Assembly (NCBI GenBank): GCA_017415505.1
Contig: JAFQGG010000049.1
Coordinates: 1-34,262 of the forward strand
DNA length: 34,262 bases
Reading direction: 5' to 3'
Origin: Clostridia bacterium
GTDB lineage: Bacteria > Bacillota > Clostridia > Christensenellales > Borkfalkiaceae
The position numbers and the translations under genes are program-made. This document shows, piece after piece, positions 7,487 through 14,877 of the stretch. Within the stretch, counting starts at the first letter, position 1. The number at the start of each line of letters is the position of its first letter. A model generated the notes under the pieces. The model ran no database searches and was not told the origin of the DNA. It was given only the letters and a program-made list of their open reading frames with translations.

Positions 7487-7515
7487 GCGTGTTTGCGCCA
7501 AACGGGCAGAATAAG

Positions 7516-7544
7516 TTGACAAAGAGGGTGAAAAGGTGTATAAT
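7516..7544 (+). promoter_or_regulatory. metK promoter
   Basis: TTGACA (7516-7521), 17 bp, TATAAT (7539-7544): both hexamers match the sigma-A consensus exactly. The predicted start near 7551 gives a leader of about 110 nt before metK. Confidence 0.9.
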
Positions 7545-7550
7545 GAATAT

Positions 7551-7662
7551 CCCGAGTGAAAAACGCGGCTTTTTCTTTGCGGAAAAAAGCGTATTTCGAG
7601 TGGGAACTTTCCCGCAAATCCCAACGGCGGGAATGAACTATGTTAAAAAGAGGAGTTTTTAC
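7551..7662 (+). promoter_or_regulatory. Structured metK leader with possible H-type pseudoknot
   Basis: The leader has a stem around GCTTTTTC/GAAAAAAGC (7568-7591). TTCCCGC (7609-7615) can pair perfectly with GCGGGAA (7627-7633), while the loop bases TCCCA (7619-7623) complement TGGGA (7601-7605), making interleaved helices. Alternatively GTGGGAA (7600-7606) can pair with TTCCCGC. Such competing helices ahead of metK suggest SAM-responsive control. The sequence does not match the SAM-I or SMK-box consensus as I know them. The ribosome binding site AGGAG is at 7650-7654. Confidence 0.4.
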
Positions 7663-8823
7663 ATGAAAAAGTTTTTTACCAGCGAAAGCGTCACGGAAGG
7701 ACATCCCGACAAGGTTTGCGATAATATTTCCGACGGGATTCTCGACGCGATTTTAACCGTTGACCCGCACGCGCGGGCGGCAATCGAATGTTCGGCGGCG
7801 TTCGATACCTTGCTTATTATGGGCGAAGTAACGACGACGGCGAGCGTGGACTACGAGCAAAAGGCACGCGAAATTATCAAGCGTATCGGCTACGATTTCG
7901 GGACTTTTGCCTACGACAAATGTAAAATTATTACGGCGATCCATAGCCAATCCCCCGATATCGCCATGGGCGTAAACGCGTCCGTGGAAAGAAAAGCGGG
8001 CGGGGACGAGGCGGATACGATCGGCGCGGGCGATCAAGGTATGATGTTCGGCTACGCTTGCCGTGAAACGGACGAGCTTATGCCGTTGAGTATTTCCCTT
8101 GCGCATAAATTGGCGGCACGGCTTACGAAGGTTCGCAAGGACGGTACGTTGCAATACCTCCGTCCCGACGGAAAAACGCAGGTGACGGTGGAGTACGAGG
8201 ACGGCGTGGCGAAGCGTATCGACGCGATCGTCGTTTCCACGCAACACGACGCGGTAGTATCGCAAACGCAAATTCGCGCGGACATGAAAAAATTCGTAAT
8301 CGACGAAATTATACCCGCTTCGCTCATGGACGAAAATACGAAAATTTTCGTAAATCCGACGGGTAGATTCGAAATCGGCGGTCCGGAAGGGGACAGCGGA
8401 TTGACGGGCAGAAAAATCGTCGTGGATACCTACGGCGGTAGATGCGCGCACGGCGGCGGCGCGTTTTCGGGGAAAGACCCCACGAAAGTGGATAGAAGCG
8501 CGGCGTACTATTGCCGTTATATAGCAAAAAACCTCGTCGCGGCGGGGCTTGCCGACGAGGTGGAAATCCAAGTGGCGTACGCAATCGGCGTTGCGAATCC
8601 CGTTTCCGTGTTTGTCGATTCGCACGGCACGGGAAAAGTAGACGACGAAAAGATGGTGGAGATCGTGAAAAAAGAGTTCGACCTTCGCCCGTATTCGATT
8701 ATTCGTTCCCTTGACCTTCGCAAACCCGTGTTCGCACAAACGGCGGCGTACGGACATTTCGGGCGCGACGGCTTCGCTTGGGAAAAGACGGATAAAGCGG
8801 AAGCTTTGAAAAAATACTTATAA
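7663..8823 (+). CDS. metK: S-adenosylmethionine synthetase
   Basis: A 386-residue enzyme making SAM from methionine and ATP. The N-terminal [15 protein letters not shown] motif, the ATP-binding [12 protein letters not shown], and the P-loop-like [19 protein letters not shown] are all present. The length fits the family. The start ATG at 7663 is set by AGGAG 8 nt upstream and by the family N terminus [11 protein letters not shown] longer upstream frame back to 7489 runs through the promoter and leader and is not credible. It stands alone behind a consensus promoter and ends before a strong bidirectional terminator. Confidence 0.98.
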   Translation: MKKFFTSESVTEGHPDKVCDNISDGILDAILTVDPHARAAIECSAAFDTLLIMGEVTTTASVDYEQKAREIIKRIGYDFGTFAYDKCKIITAIHSQSPDIAMGVNASVERKAGGDEADTIGAGDQGMMFGYACRETDELMPLSISLAHKLAARLTKVRKDGTLQYLRPDGKTQVTVEYEDGVAKRIDAIVVSTQHDAVVSQTQIRADMKKFVIDEIIPASLMDENTKIFVNPTGRFEIGGPEGDSGLTGRKIVVDTYGGRCAHGGGAFSGKDPTKVDRSAAYYCRYIAKNLVAAGLADEVEIQVAYAIGVANPVSVFVDSHGTGKVDDEKMVEIVKKEFDLRPYSIIRSLDLRKPVFAQTAAYGHFGRDGFAWEKTDKAEALKKYL

Positions 8824-8911
8824 TATGGCGAGGTTCTGTTCGAAGCAAAACACAAGGTTTTGGCTTTGATACGGAATATCGTTGACGGTACGCAAGTAAT
8901 TGAATTTTGAG

Positions 8912-8948
8912 AAAAACCGCTCCGAAACGGAAATTCGGAGCGGTTTTT
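8912..8948 (+). terminator. metK terminator
   Basis: A 15-bp perfect stem (8912-8926 with 8934-8948) with A- and T-runs on both sides, so it can act in both directions. The 88 bp between metK and this hairpin hold nothing I recognise. Confidence 0.9.
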
Positions 8949-8956
8949 GCATAAAG

Positions 8957-8986
8957 AAACACCCTTTTCCACGGAAAAGGGTGTTT
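8957..8986 (-). terminator. Terminator of the tRNA-CAU/tRNA-Asp unit
   Basis: An AAACACCCTTTT...AAAAGGGTGTTT stem, 12-14 bp, directly after the tRNA-Asp CCA on the minus strand. Confidence 0.8.
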
Positions 8987-9063
8987 TGGCGACCCAAAAC
9001 GGGCTCGAACCGTCGACCTCCAGCGTGACAGGCTGGCGCTCTAACCAACTGAGCTATTGGGCC
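8987..9063 (-). tRNA. tRNA-Asp (GUC), CCA encoded
   Basis: A 77-nt cloverleaf on the minus strand. The acceptor GGCCCAA pairs with TTGGGTC (one G-T), and the anticodon stem CCAGC/GCTGG carries loop CTGTCAC, giving GTC. The T-loop is GGTTCGAGCC. It is co-transcribed with the CAU tRNA upstream. Confidence 0.95.
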
Positions 9064-9079
9064 GTATATTATCAAATTT

Positions 9080-9155
9080 TGGTGGGCCTTCACGGATTCG
9101 AACCGCGGACCAATCGGTTATGAGCCGACAGCTCTGACCACTGAGCTAAAGGCCC
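9080..9155 (-). tRNA. tRNA with CAU anticodon (elongator Met, or Ile2)
   Basis: A 76-nt cloverleaf, acceptor GGGCCTT/AAGGCCC, anticodon loop CTCATAA, CCA encoded. The sequence resembles clostridial elongator tRNA-Met. A lysidine-modified tRNA-Ile2 has the same anticodon in DNA and cannot be excluded. It lacks the initiator features (C1-A72 mismatch, three G-C pairs in the anticodon stem). Confidence 0.9.
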
Positions 9156-9175
9156 ATGCGTCACAACGCTTGAAT

Positions 9176-9204
9176 ATAATAAACGATTTGTAAAAAAAAG
9201 TCAA
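9176..9204 (-). promoter_or_regulatory. Promoter of the tRNA-CAU/tRNA-Asp operon
   Basis: Minus strand TTGACT (9199-9204), 17 bp, TATTAT (9176-9181), about 20 bp before the first tRNA. Confidence 0.8.
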
Positions 9205-9231
9205 GTGTTTTTTTGCAAAAAATCAAAAAAA

Positions 9232-9264
9232 CTTTTCGACAAAAGAAAAAACTTTTCGACTTTC
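9232..9264 (-). promoter_or_regulatory. Two Spo0A-box-like sites upstream of spoIIA
   Basis: The minus-strand sequence TTTTGTCGAAAAG (9232-9244) contains the full Spo0A box core TGTCGAA. A second, GAAAGTCGAAAAG (9252-9264), differs at the first core base. The centres are 20 bp apart, two helical turns, on the same face and in the same orientation. In Bacillus, Spo0A~P binds such boxes to activate the sigma-H promoter of the spoIIA operon. Here the sites lie 75-107 bp before the spoIIAA start. A GCGAATTT sequence (9309-9316) resembles a sigma-H -10, but I see no clear matching -35. Confidence 0.7.
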
Positions 9265-9338
9265 TTTTACAAAATTCTCTTCCTGCTTTCCTTTACAATA
9301 GATTCGTAGCGAATTTAGAGAAACGAAGGAGGGATTCC

Positions 9339-9647
9339 ATGCAAATAAAAGCAATGACGAATAATAATATAGTATACATGACTTTGCAAGGCGAGATCGA
9401 CGAACATTCCGCCGAAAGAGCGAGGCGGGAGGCGGACAGGCTTATCGACGAATACGCGGCGGCGGAAAGCGCCGTAATCGATCTTTCGGGGGTGTCTTTT
9501 ATGGACTCGACGGGGATAGGATTTTTGATAGGCAGGTACAAACGCTTTCGTCGATTCGGCATACCCGTGTACGTAACGAACCTCACGCAAAGCACGGATA
9601 AGATATTGGAAATGAGCGGTGTGTACACCCTCATTCCGAAAATTTAA
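9339..9647 (+). CDS. spoIIAA: Anti-sigma F factor antagonist SpoIIAA
   Basis: A 102-residue STAS-domain protein. The motif VIDLSGVSFMDSTGIGFLIG places the phosphorylatable serine at S57, equivalent to S58 in B. subtilis. Unphosphorylated SpoIIAA binds SpoIIAB and frees sigma F in the forespore. The start at ATG 9339 is set by AAGGAGGG 7 nt upstream; an upstream in-frame extension is AT-rich and covers the Spo0A boxes. It is the first gene of a spoIIAA-spoIIAB-sigF operon. Confidence 0.92.
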   Translation: MQIKAMTNNNIVYMTLQGEIDEHSAERARREADRLIDEYAAAESAVIDLSGVSFMDSTGIGFLIGRYKRFRRFGIPVYVTNLTQSTDKILEMSGVYTLIPKI

Positions 9648-9663
9648 GAAAAGGAGAAAAGTT

Positions 9664-10137
9664 ATGGAAAATTATATGAAATTGGAAATTGCGGCGATTA
9701 GCGAAAACGAGAGTTTTGCCCGTAGCGCGGTGGCGGCGTTCGCCCTTTCTCTCAATCCCACCCTCAACGATCTTTCGGATATCAAAACGGCGGTGAGCGA
9801 AGCGGTGACGAATTGCGTGGTGCACGCGTACGGGAGCAAAAGCGCGCGGGATAAAATCACGATAGAGTGTAGGACGAAAGAAGAGGACGGCTTCGGCGTT
9901 ATACATATCACCGTGACGGATAGCGGGTGCGGTATCGACGACGTGGAACAAGCCACCGCGCCCTTTTACACGACGCTTCCTAGCGAAGAACGCTCGGGTA
10001 TGGGCTTTACGATTATGCAAACCTTCATGGACGAATTTTCCGTGCGTAGCGCGAAGAACGAGGGCACGCAGGTGTGCATGAGCAAACGGATCGGTTGGGT
10101 GAAAAACGGGGAGATTAGGGAATTGGCAGATGCTTGA
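9664..10137 (+). CDS. spoIIAB: Anti-sigma F factor / serine kinase SpoIIAB
   Basis: A 157-residue GHKL-fold kinase. The N-box is around E46-N50 (SEAVTNCVVHAYG), with G1 DSGCGIDD (86-93) and G2 RSGMGFTIM. It holds sigma F inactive and phosphorylates SpoIIAA. The ribosome binding site AAGGAG precedes ATG 9664. The stop codon overlaps the sigF start by 8 bp, indicating translational coupling, which helps keep anti-sigma and sigma in balance. The C-terminal tail after about residue 140 is slightly longer than I expect for the B. subtilis protein. Confidence 0.93.
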   Translation: MENYMKLEIAAISENESFARSAVAAFALSLNPTLNDLSDIKTAVSEAVTNCVVHAYGSKSARDKITIECRTKEEDGFGVIHITVTDSGCGIDDVEQATAPFYTTLPSEERSGMGFTIMQTFMDEFSVRSAKNEGTQVCMSKRIGWVKNGEIRELADA

Positions 10138-10855
10138 CGATAAAAGCACGATGGAATATATACGGCTTGCAAAGACGGGCGACGCGCGCGCGAAAGAAGA
10201 GTTGATTACGCACAATATATCGCTCGTGAAATGTATCGTGAAACGGTATTTGGGGAAAGGCGTGGACTACGACGACCTTTTCCAAATCGCCTGCATGGGG
10301 TTTTTGAAAGCGATCGCGGGTTTTGACGAACGCTTCGGAGTGAAGTTCTCCACCTACGCCGTACCCATGATCGCGGGGGAGATTAAACGCTTTATGCGGG
10401 ACGACGGCTCGGTCAAAGTTTCCCGTTCCATGAAACAAACGGCAAAGGAAATGAACGCTTTCGTGGAAGCGTATATTCTCGAACACGGCGTACAACCGCC
10501 CGTGAGCACGATTGCAAAGCAATTTGGCATGGACGAGGCGGAAACGGTGTTCGTAATGGGCTCGTCCAAAATGCCCGTATCTTTGCAAAGCGGTAGCGAG
10601 CGCAAGGACGGCAAGGAAAGGGAACTTATCGAAACTTTGCCCGCGACGGACGATCAAGAGGATATGCTTGATAAAATGTTATTGCGCGGAGCAATCGAGG
10701 GGCTTTGCGAACGGGATAGGAAGATTATCGTTTTGCGGTATTTTCGGGATATGACGCAAAGCGAGGTCGCGGAAAGAATCGGCGTGAGCCAAGTACAGGT
10801 TTCCCGTATCGAAAACCGCATCATTAAAGAGTTTCGGGAAAAGCTTATCGGGTAG
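10130..10855 (+). CDS. sigF: RNA polymerase sporulation sigma factor sigma F
   Basis: A 241-residue sigma-70 family factor. Region 2 includes DYDDLFQIACMGFLKAIAGFD and the KFSTYAVPMIAGEIKRFMRD segment. Region 3 follows, and region 4 holds the helix-turn-helix MTQSEVAERIGVSQVQVSRIE. Its place third in the spoIIA operon fixes the identity as sigma F rather than the close paralogues sigma G or sigma B. It would direct early forespore transcription. The start ATG 10130 lies within the end of spoIIAB. A hairpin terminator follows. Confidence 0.95.
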   Translation: MLDDKSTMEYIRLAKTGDARAKEELITHNISLVKCIVKRYLGKGVDYDDLFQIACMGFLKAIAGFDERFGVKFSTYAVPMIAGEIKRFMRDDGSVKVSRSMKQTAKEMNAFVEAYILEHGVQPPVSTIAKQFGMDEAETVFVMGSSKMPVSLQSGSERKDGKERELIETLPATDDQEDMLDKMLLRGAIEGLCERDRKIIVLRYFRDMTQSEVAERIGVSQVQVSRIENRIIKEFREKLIG

Positions 10856-10872
10856 TAAGACGGATAAAAAAG

Positions 10873-10909
10873 AAAACGGACGGAAAAATCGCGTAACCGT
10901 TCGTTTTTT
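10873..10909 (+). terminator. Terminator of the spoIIA operon
   Basis: An 11-bp stem (10873-10883 with 10897-10907, one G-T pair) ends in a T-run, 17 bp after the sigF stop. Confidence 0.8.
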
Positions 10910-10911
10910 GT

Positions 10912-10939
10912 TTGCAAATACGGAAAAATTTGTTATAAT
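10912..10939 (+). promoter_or_regulatory. Promoter of the CPBP protease gene (possibly leaderless)
   Basis: TTGCAA (10912-10917), 16 bp, TATAAT (10934-10939). The start codon begins 7 nt after the -10 box with no ribosome binding site, so transcription probably starts at or next to the A of ATG. Confidence 0.65.
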
Positions 10940-10945
10940 AGTAAT

Positions 10946-11893
10946 ATGAAAAAGGTAAACGAAAACGGGGGCGTTACGCCCTTTTCAAAACTACTCGGAC
11001 AGCCTACGGGCGCGAAAGCGTCGGGGGTAGCTTTTTCTTTGGCGGCGGTAATACCCGTAATTTTGTCGTTCGTGTTTCTCGTGTTCGCGGCGGCGCTTGG
11101 GGGAATGAAAGAAGAGGGCTACGAAACGCAGGATTGGTTTTTGTACGCCAATTTTTTGTTACCGCAAATATCTTTCGTACTCGTCGCCGTTTTTTATTTT
11201 GCGTATACGGGCAGTTTTAAGAAAACGGTAAACGCACAGAAATGCGCGCCCAAATATTATTTGATTGCCGTTTTGTTGCAAATAGGACTGCTTTCCCTCT
11301 CCGAACTCAACGCGCTCTTTTTATCGTTTTTAGAAAATTTCGGGTATACGGACGCGGGAATATCCCTGCCGAGCACGGACGGCGCTGGGTTTATCGGCGT
11401 GTTTTTCGTGATTGCGGTGTTGCCCGCGCTGTTGGAAGAATTGATTTTTAGGGGCGCGATCTTGGACGGCTTGAAAACGGCGTTCGGAACGCTTGGGAGC
11501 GTTTTGATTTGCGGTGCGCTCTTTGCGCTGTATCACCAAAACCCCGCCCAAACGGCGTATCAGTTTTGTTGCGGTACGGCGTTTGCGCTCGTCGCCGTTC
11601 GTTCGGGGAGTATTCTTCCCACCGTTTTGTCGCATTTCCTCAATAACTTATTCGTTCTTTTCATGTATAAATTCGGCGTTACGCAGTTTTCCCCGACCGT
11701 GTTTACCGTAATCGTTTGCGTATCCGTTTGCTGTTTGCTCGTTTCTTTGGGTTGGTTGATTTTCTTTGACAAAAAACCCGATTGTAAGCAAGAAAAAGAA
11801 AAGGGGAACGCGAAACGCTTTTTCCTGTTTTCGGCGGTGGGGATTTTCGTGTGCGCGCTCACTTGGATAAGCGTGCTTTTGTCGGGGGTATAA
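10946..11893 (+). CDS. CPBP family intramembrane glutamic endopeptidase
   Basis: A 315-residue polytopic membrane protein with about eight hydrophobic segments. The family's EExxxR motif is E164-E165-L-I-F-R169, followed by H197 in ALYHQNP and H230/N233-234 in LSHFLNN, so all catalytic motifs are kept. Members (Rce1-like) cleave membrane-associated substrates and have varied roles; no substrate can be named. It lies directly upstream of rlmH with one base between stop and start, so the two are probably co-transcribed. The N-terminal 30 residues are soluble and of low complexity. Confidence 0.88.
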   Translation: MKKVNENGGVTPFSKLLGQPTGAKASGVAFSLAAVIPVILSFVFLVFAAALGGMKEEGYETQDWFLYANFLLPQISFVLVAVFYFAYTGSFKKTVNAQKCAPKYYLIAVLLQIGLLSLSELNALFLSFLENFGYTDAGISLPSTDGAGFIGVFFVIAVLPALLEELIFRGAILDGLKTAFGTLGSVLICGALFALYHQNPAQTAYQFCCGTAFALVAVRSGSILPTVLSHFLNNLFVLFMYKFGVTQFSPTVFTVIVCVSVCCLLVSLGWLIFFDKKPDCKQEKEKGNAKRFFLFSAVGIFVCALTWISVLLSGV

Positions 11894-11894
11894 A

Positions 11895-12332
11895 ATGCAA
11901 AAAATTACTTTTGCCGTCGTGGGTAAGATAAAAGAAGCGTTCTATCGCGACGCGGTCGCAGAGTACGCGAAAAGACTTTCCCGCTTCGTGAAATTGGAAA
12001 TCAAAGAACTTGCGGAGGGGGCGAACCCCGAAGCGGAAGAAGCGGATATTCTCCGCGCCTGTAAGGGGTACGTTATTGCGCTTTGCGTGGAAGGGGAGAA
12101 GCTTTCCAGCGAGGGCTTAGCGAAAACGATCAAAAAACGCACGGACGAGGGAAAGGATATCACTTTCGTTATCGGTTCTTCGTGCGGTTTGTCCGACGGC
12201 GTGAAACGGGCGGCGGATTATCGGCTTTCCTTTTCGGATATGACTTTCCCGCATCAACTCATGCGGGTGATTCTCGCCGAACAGGTATATCGCGCGTTTA
12301 TGATAAATTCCGGATCGGCGTATCATAAGTAA
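11895..12332 (+). CDS. rlmH: 23S rRNA (pseudouridine1915-N3)-methyltransferase RlmH
   Basis: A 145-residue SPOUT-class methyltransferase. It modifies pseudouridine 1915 in helix 69 of 23S rRNA using SAM. The C-terminal knot region is clear: FVIGSSCGLSDGV, LSFSDMTFPHQLMRVIL and EQVYRAFMINSGSAYHK. It is about ten residues shorter than the common 155-159, and the usual GGPYG is replaced by GSSCG. It follows the CPBP gene with one base between and has no obvious promoter of its own. Confidence 0.93.
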   Translation: MQKITFAVVGKIKEAFYRDAVAEYAKRLSRFVKLEIKELAEGANPEAEEADILRACKGYVIALCVEGEKLSSEGLAKTIKKRTDEGKDITFVIGSSCGLSDGVKRAADYRLSFSDMTFPHQLMRVILAEQVYRAFMINSGSAYHK

Positions 12333-12370
12333 CGGGCACTTTTCTTCGCCCGTTCGCGTATATTGTCGGT

Positions 12371-13201
12371 ATGGATATATACGAGGAAATAGAACGGTTT
12401 TACGATAGCACTAAAACGGAAAAACGAATTATCGGCGAGAGCGTATTCCATCGGAAACTGTTTGCGCTCAAAATTGGCGAGGGTGCGCCCGTGGGGATTG
12501 CGCAGTACGCGATACACGGTAGGGAATTTATTACGGCGAAGCTTGCTTTACACCATTTCAAAACGGGTGTGAAAACGGGTAGTTTTTGGCTCGTTCCGCT
12601 CGTCAATCCCGACGGCGCGTTGCTTTCGCAAAAAGGCTTGCAAAGCGTAGAGGACGAGGAAACGAAAAAACGGCTAATTGCTTGGAACGGCGGGGAGGAT
12701 TTTTCGCTGTGGAAAGCGAACGGGCGTGGGGTGGACCTCAATCAAAATTTCGCCGCGCGTTGGGGGAAGGGTAGTAAAAACACGCGGGAAGCGGGCGCGG
12801 AAAATTATATAGGCGAAAGACCGTTCTCCGAGCCGGAAACGATGGCGTTGAAACGGTTTACCGAAGAAATTTCCCCTAATTATACGGTGAGCTATCACAC
12901 CAAAGGCGAGGAGATATATTGGTATTTTTATCAACCGATATACGCTTGCGCGTTGGATAAATCGCTTGCGCTGGCAATTTCCCGTTCGACGGGCTATCCG
13001 CTTTGCTTTGCAAAGGGGAGTGCGGGCGGGTATAAAGATTGGTGTATTGAAAAACGGAAAATTCCCTCGTTTACGATCGAGGCGGGCGCGGACGGACTTT
13101 CGCACCCGATAGGCGAAGCGGGGCTACAAGATATTATAGAAAAGAACGGGCGCGCGTTGCGCGACTTGGCAAAGGAATTTCAACGAAGATGCGGAAATTA
13201 A
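12371..13201 (+). CDS. M14 family zinc carboxypeptidase (murein-peptide type likely)
   Basis: A 276-residue metallopeptidase. Zinc ligands H49 and E52 are in AIHGREF and H176 in SYHTKGE; the catalytic Glu E237 is in TIEAGADG; GVDLNQNF contributes substrate-binding residues. The small size and compact motif spacing resemble bacterial gamma-D-glutamyl-diaminopimelate peptidases rather than digestive carboxypeptidases. No signal peptide is visible, so it probably acts in the cytoplasm on recycled wall peptides. It starts 38 bp after rlmH without a good ribosome binding site; TATATT 7 nt before ATG could be a -10 box, but no matching -35 is seen. Its end overlaps tadA by 13 bp. Confidence 0.85.
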   Translation: MDIYEEIERFYDSTKTEKRIIGESVFHRKLFALKIGEGAPVGIAQYAIHGREFITAKLALHHFKTGVKTGSFWLVPLVNPDGALLSQKGLQSVEDEETKKRLIAWNGGEDFSLWKANGRGVDLNQNFAARWGKGSKNTREAGAENYIGERPFSEPETMALKRFTEEISPNYTVSYHTKGEEIYWYFYQPIYACALDKSLALAISRSTGYPLCFAKGSAGGYKDWCIEKRKIPSFTIEAGADGLSHPIGEAGLQDIIEKNGRALRDLAKEFQRRCGN

Positions 13202-13719
13202 CGAGAGAAGAAAAATTTATGAACGAGGCGCTCAAAAGCGCGAAACGCGCGCTCAAAGAGGGCGAAGTGCCTATCGGCGCGGTGGTAGTATACCAAGATA
13301 AGGTAGTATCGCGCGGATATAACCGCCGTACGAAATTACAGCTCGCTTCCGCGCACGCCGAGATGACGGCGATAGACAAAGCGTGTAAAAAATTCCATTC
13401 TTGGCGGTTGCCCGAGGGGTGTGAACTGTTCGTTACCTTAGAGCCGTGCCCCATGTGTATGGGCGCGTGCTTGAACGCGCGGGTGGATAAAATTTATTTC
13501 GGCGCGTACGAGCAAAAGGGCAGATCGCTCACCTTGGCGATTGCGGAGGCAAATCTTCTCAATCATAAGACGGAAGTAATCGGCGGAGTGCGCGAAGCGC
13601 AATGCTCGGGCATACTCACCTACTTCTTCTCGTCTATGCGCCAAAAGCAAAAAGAGGAAAAAGAGCGCAAAAAAGCGGAGCTTTCGGCTTTGGTCGAGGA
13701 AGACGAGAACGGAAAATAA
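13189..13719 (+). CDS. tadA: tRNA adenosine(34) deaminase TadA
   Basis: A 176-residue deaminase that makes inosine at the wobble position of tRNA-Arg. Zinc ligands H56, C87 and C90 and the proton shuttle E58 are in AHAEMTA and EPCPMCMGAC. The usual GGxxGS-type loop after the second motif is changed to YEQKGRSLTLA. The C-terminal 30 residues are highly charged (KQKEEKERKK...). The start at ATG 13189 fits the family N terminus (REEKFMNEAL) and gives a 13-bp overlap with the M14 gene. Confidence 0.92.
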   Translation: MRKLTREEKFMNEALKSAKRALKEGEVPIGAVVVYQDKVVSRGYNRRTKLQLASAHAEMTAIDKACKKFHSWRLPEGCELFVTLEPCPMCMGACLNARVDKIYFGAYEQKGRSLTLAIAEANLLNHKTEVIGGVREAQCSGILTYFFSSMRQKQKEEKERKKAELSALVEEDENGK

Positions 13720-13751
13720 AAAAAGATTTTCAAAAATCACCCGTTATTCCC

Positions 13752-13780
13752 TTGACTTAATTTTCAAAAACGGGTATTAT
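13752..13780 (+). promoter_or_regulatory. prs promoter
   Basis: TTGACT (13752-13757), 17 bp, TATTAT (13775-13780). An ACCCGTT/AACGGGT inverted repeat brackets the -35 region and might be an operator. The leader of about 80 nt contains short GC-rich stems (CGTCG...CGACG) but no structure I recognise. Confidence 0.75.
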
Positions 13781-13866
13781 AATATACGGCTACGTTAAGA
13801 CAAAACCGCATTCGTCGATCGCGGAAAAGCGACGGCGGCGGAAAAAATATTTAAGGAAGGTTACTT

Positions 13867-14811
13867 ATGATAACTCACGGCAATGAAATTAAGTTGTTTT
13901 CCGGTAACTCTAACAGCGATTTGGCAAAGGCGATTGCGAAGAAGCTCAATACCGAGCTCGGCGAAATCGAAGTTACCACCTTTTCCGACGGCGAAATAAA
14001 CGTGCATATCGCGGAAAGCGTCCGCGGTAGAGACGTTTTCATTATCCAATCCACCTGTTCGCCCGTCAACGATAATTTGATGGAACTTCTCATCATGATC
14101 GACGCGGCGAAGCGTGCTTCGGCGGGTCGTATTACGGCGGTTATACCTTACTTTGGTTATGCCCGTCAAGACAGAAAAGCGCGTTCGCGCGATCCCATCA
14201 CGGCAAAACTCGTGGCAAACTTGCTTACGGAAGCGGGCGCAGACCGCGTTTTGACGATGGATTTGCACGCGGATCAAATTCAAGGATTTTTCGATATCCC
14301 CGTGGACAATTTGCTCGGCGGTCCTACGCTTTATAACTATTTTGCAAAGCAAGGGAATATCGACGTCGTCGTCGCGCCCGACCTTGGAAGCGTTAAGCGT
14401 TCGAGAAAGGTTGCGGAGAAGTTCGGCGTACCCCTTGCGATTATCGACAAACGCCGTCCTAAGGCAAACGTTATGGAAGTTATGAGCATTATCGGCGACG
14501 TAAACGGCAAGAGATGCCTTATGATCGACGATATGATCGATACGGCGGGCACGCTTTGCCAAGGCGCGCAAGCGATTAAAGACGCGGGTGCAACGGAAAT
14601 TTACGCGGGCTGTACGCACGCGGTATTGAGCGGTCCTGCAATCGAGAGATTGAAAAACTCCGCGATTACCAAGCTCGTTATGCTCGACACCATTCACCTC
14701 CCCGACGAAAAGAAAATCGACAAGTTCGAAGTTCTTACGGTTGCGGATATCTTCGCGGCGGCGATCGAGAACGTATATCTCGACAAGCCGATGTCGAAAC
14801 TTTACGACTAA
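13867..14811 (+). CDS. prs: Ribose-phosphate pyrophosphokinase
   Basis: A 314-residue PRPP synthetase. It transfers pyrophosphate from ATP to ribose 5-phosphate, feeding purine, pyrimidine, NAD, His and Trp synthesis. Motifs: [16 protein letters not shown], the flexible-loop region [35 protein letters not shown], and the PRPP loop [15 protein letters not shown]. The length is standard. AAGGAAGG precedes ATG 13867. It is followed by a hairpin and then pth, an arrangement common in Firmicutes (prs-pth-mfd). Confidence 0.97.
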   Translation: MITHGNEIKLFSGNSNSDLAKAIAKKLNTELGEIEVTTFSDGEINVHIAESVRGRDVFIIQSTCSPVNDNLMELLIMIDAAKRASAGRITAVIPYFGYARQDRKARSRDPITAKLVANLLTEAGADRVLTMDLHADQIQGFFDIPVDNLLGGPTLYNYFAKQGNIDVVVAPDLGSVKRSRKVAEKFGVPLAIIDKRRPKANVMEVMSIIGDVNGKRCLMIDDMIDTAGTLCQGAQAIKDAGATEIYAGCTHAVLSGPAIERLKNSAITKLVMLDTIHLPDEKKIDKFEVLTVADIFAAAIENVYLDKPMSKLYD

Positions 14812-14828
14812 TAAAAAAGACACCAATG

Positions 14829-14861
14829 AAATTGCCGCCGCTTCTATTGTGGCGGTGATTT
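14829..14861 (+). terminator. Hairpin between prs and pth (partial terminator)
   Basis: An 11-bp stem with two G-T pairs (14829-14839 with 14851-14861). It ends in TTTT but has only a short T-run, so it may attenuate rather than stop transcription into pth, which has no clear promoter of its own. Confidence 0.45.
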
Positions 14862-14877
14862 TCACGAAGAGGATATT

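Noticed and set aside
7489-7662. N-terminal extension of metK to an upstream ATG
   Set aside because: It would place the consensus promoter and leader inside the coding region and disagrees with the family N terminus; ATG 7663 has AGGAG.
7551-7662. Canonical SAM-I or SMK-box riboswitch
   Set aside because: The conserved SAM-I core and SMK signature as I know them are absent; kept only as an unclassified structured leader.
7753-8757. 334-codon open frame antisense to metK
   Set aside because: It mirrors metK codon bias, has no ribosome binding site or promoter, and its Arg/His-rich product is typical of antisense shadows.
8824-8911. Small gene or RNA after metK
   Set aside because: No open frame with initiation signals and no recognisable structure before the terminator.
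9266-9299. Sigma-A promoter for spoIIA (TTTACA...TACAAT)
   Set aside because: The spacing is 22 bp, too long; Spo0A/sigma-H control is more likely for this operon.
12333-12370. Terminator between rlmH and the M14 gene
   Set aside because: CGGGC/GCCCG forms only a 5-bp stem and has no T-run.
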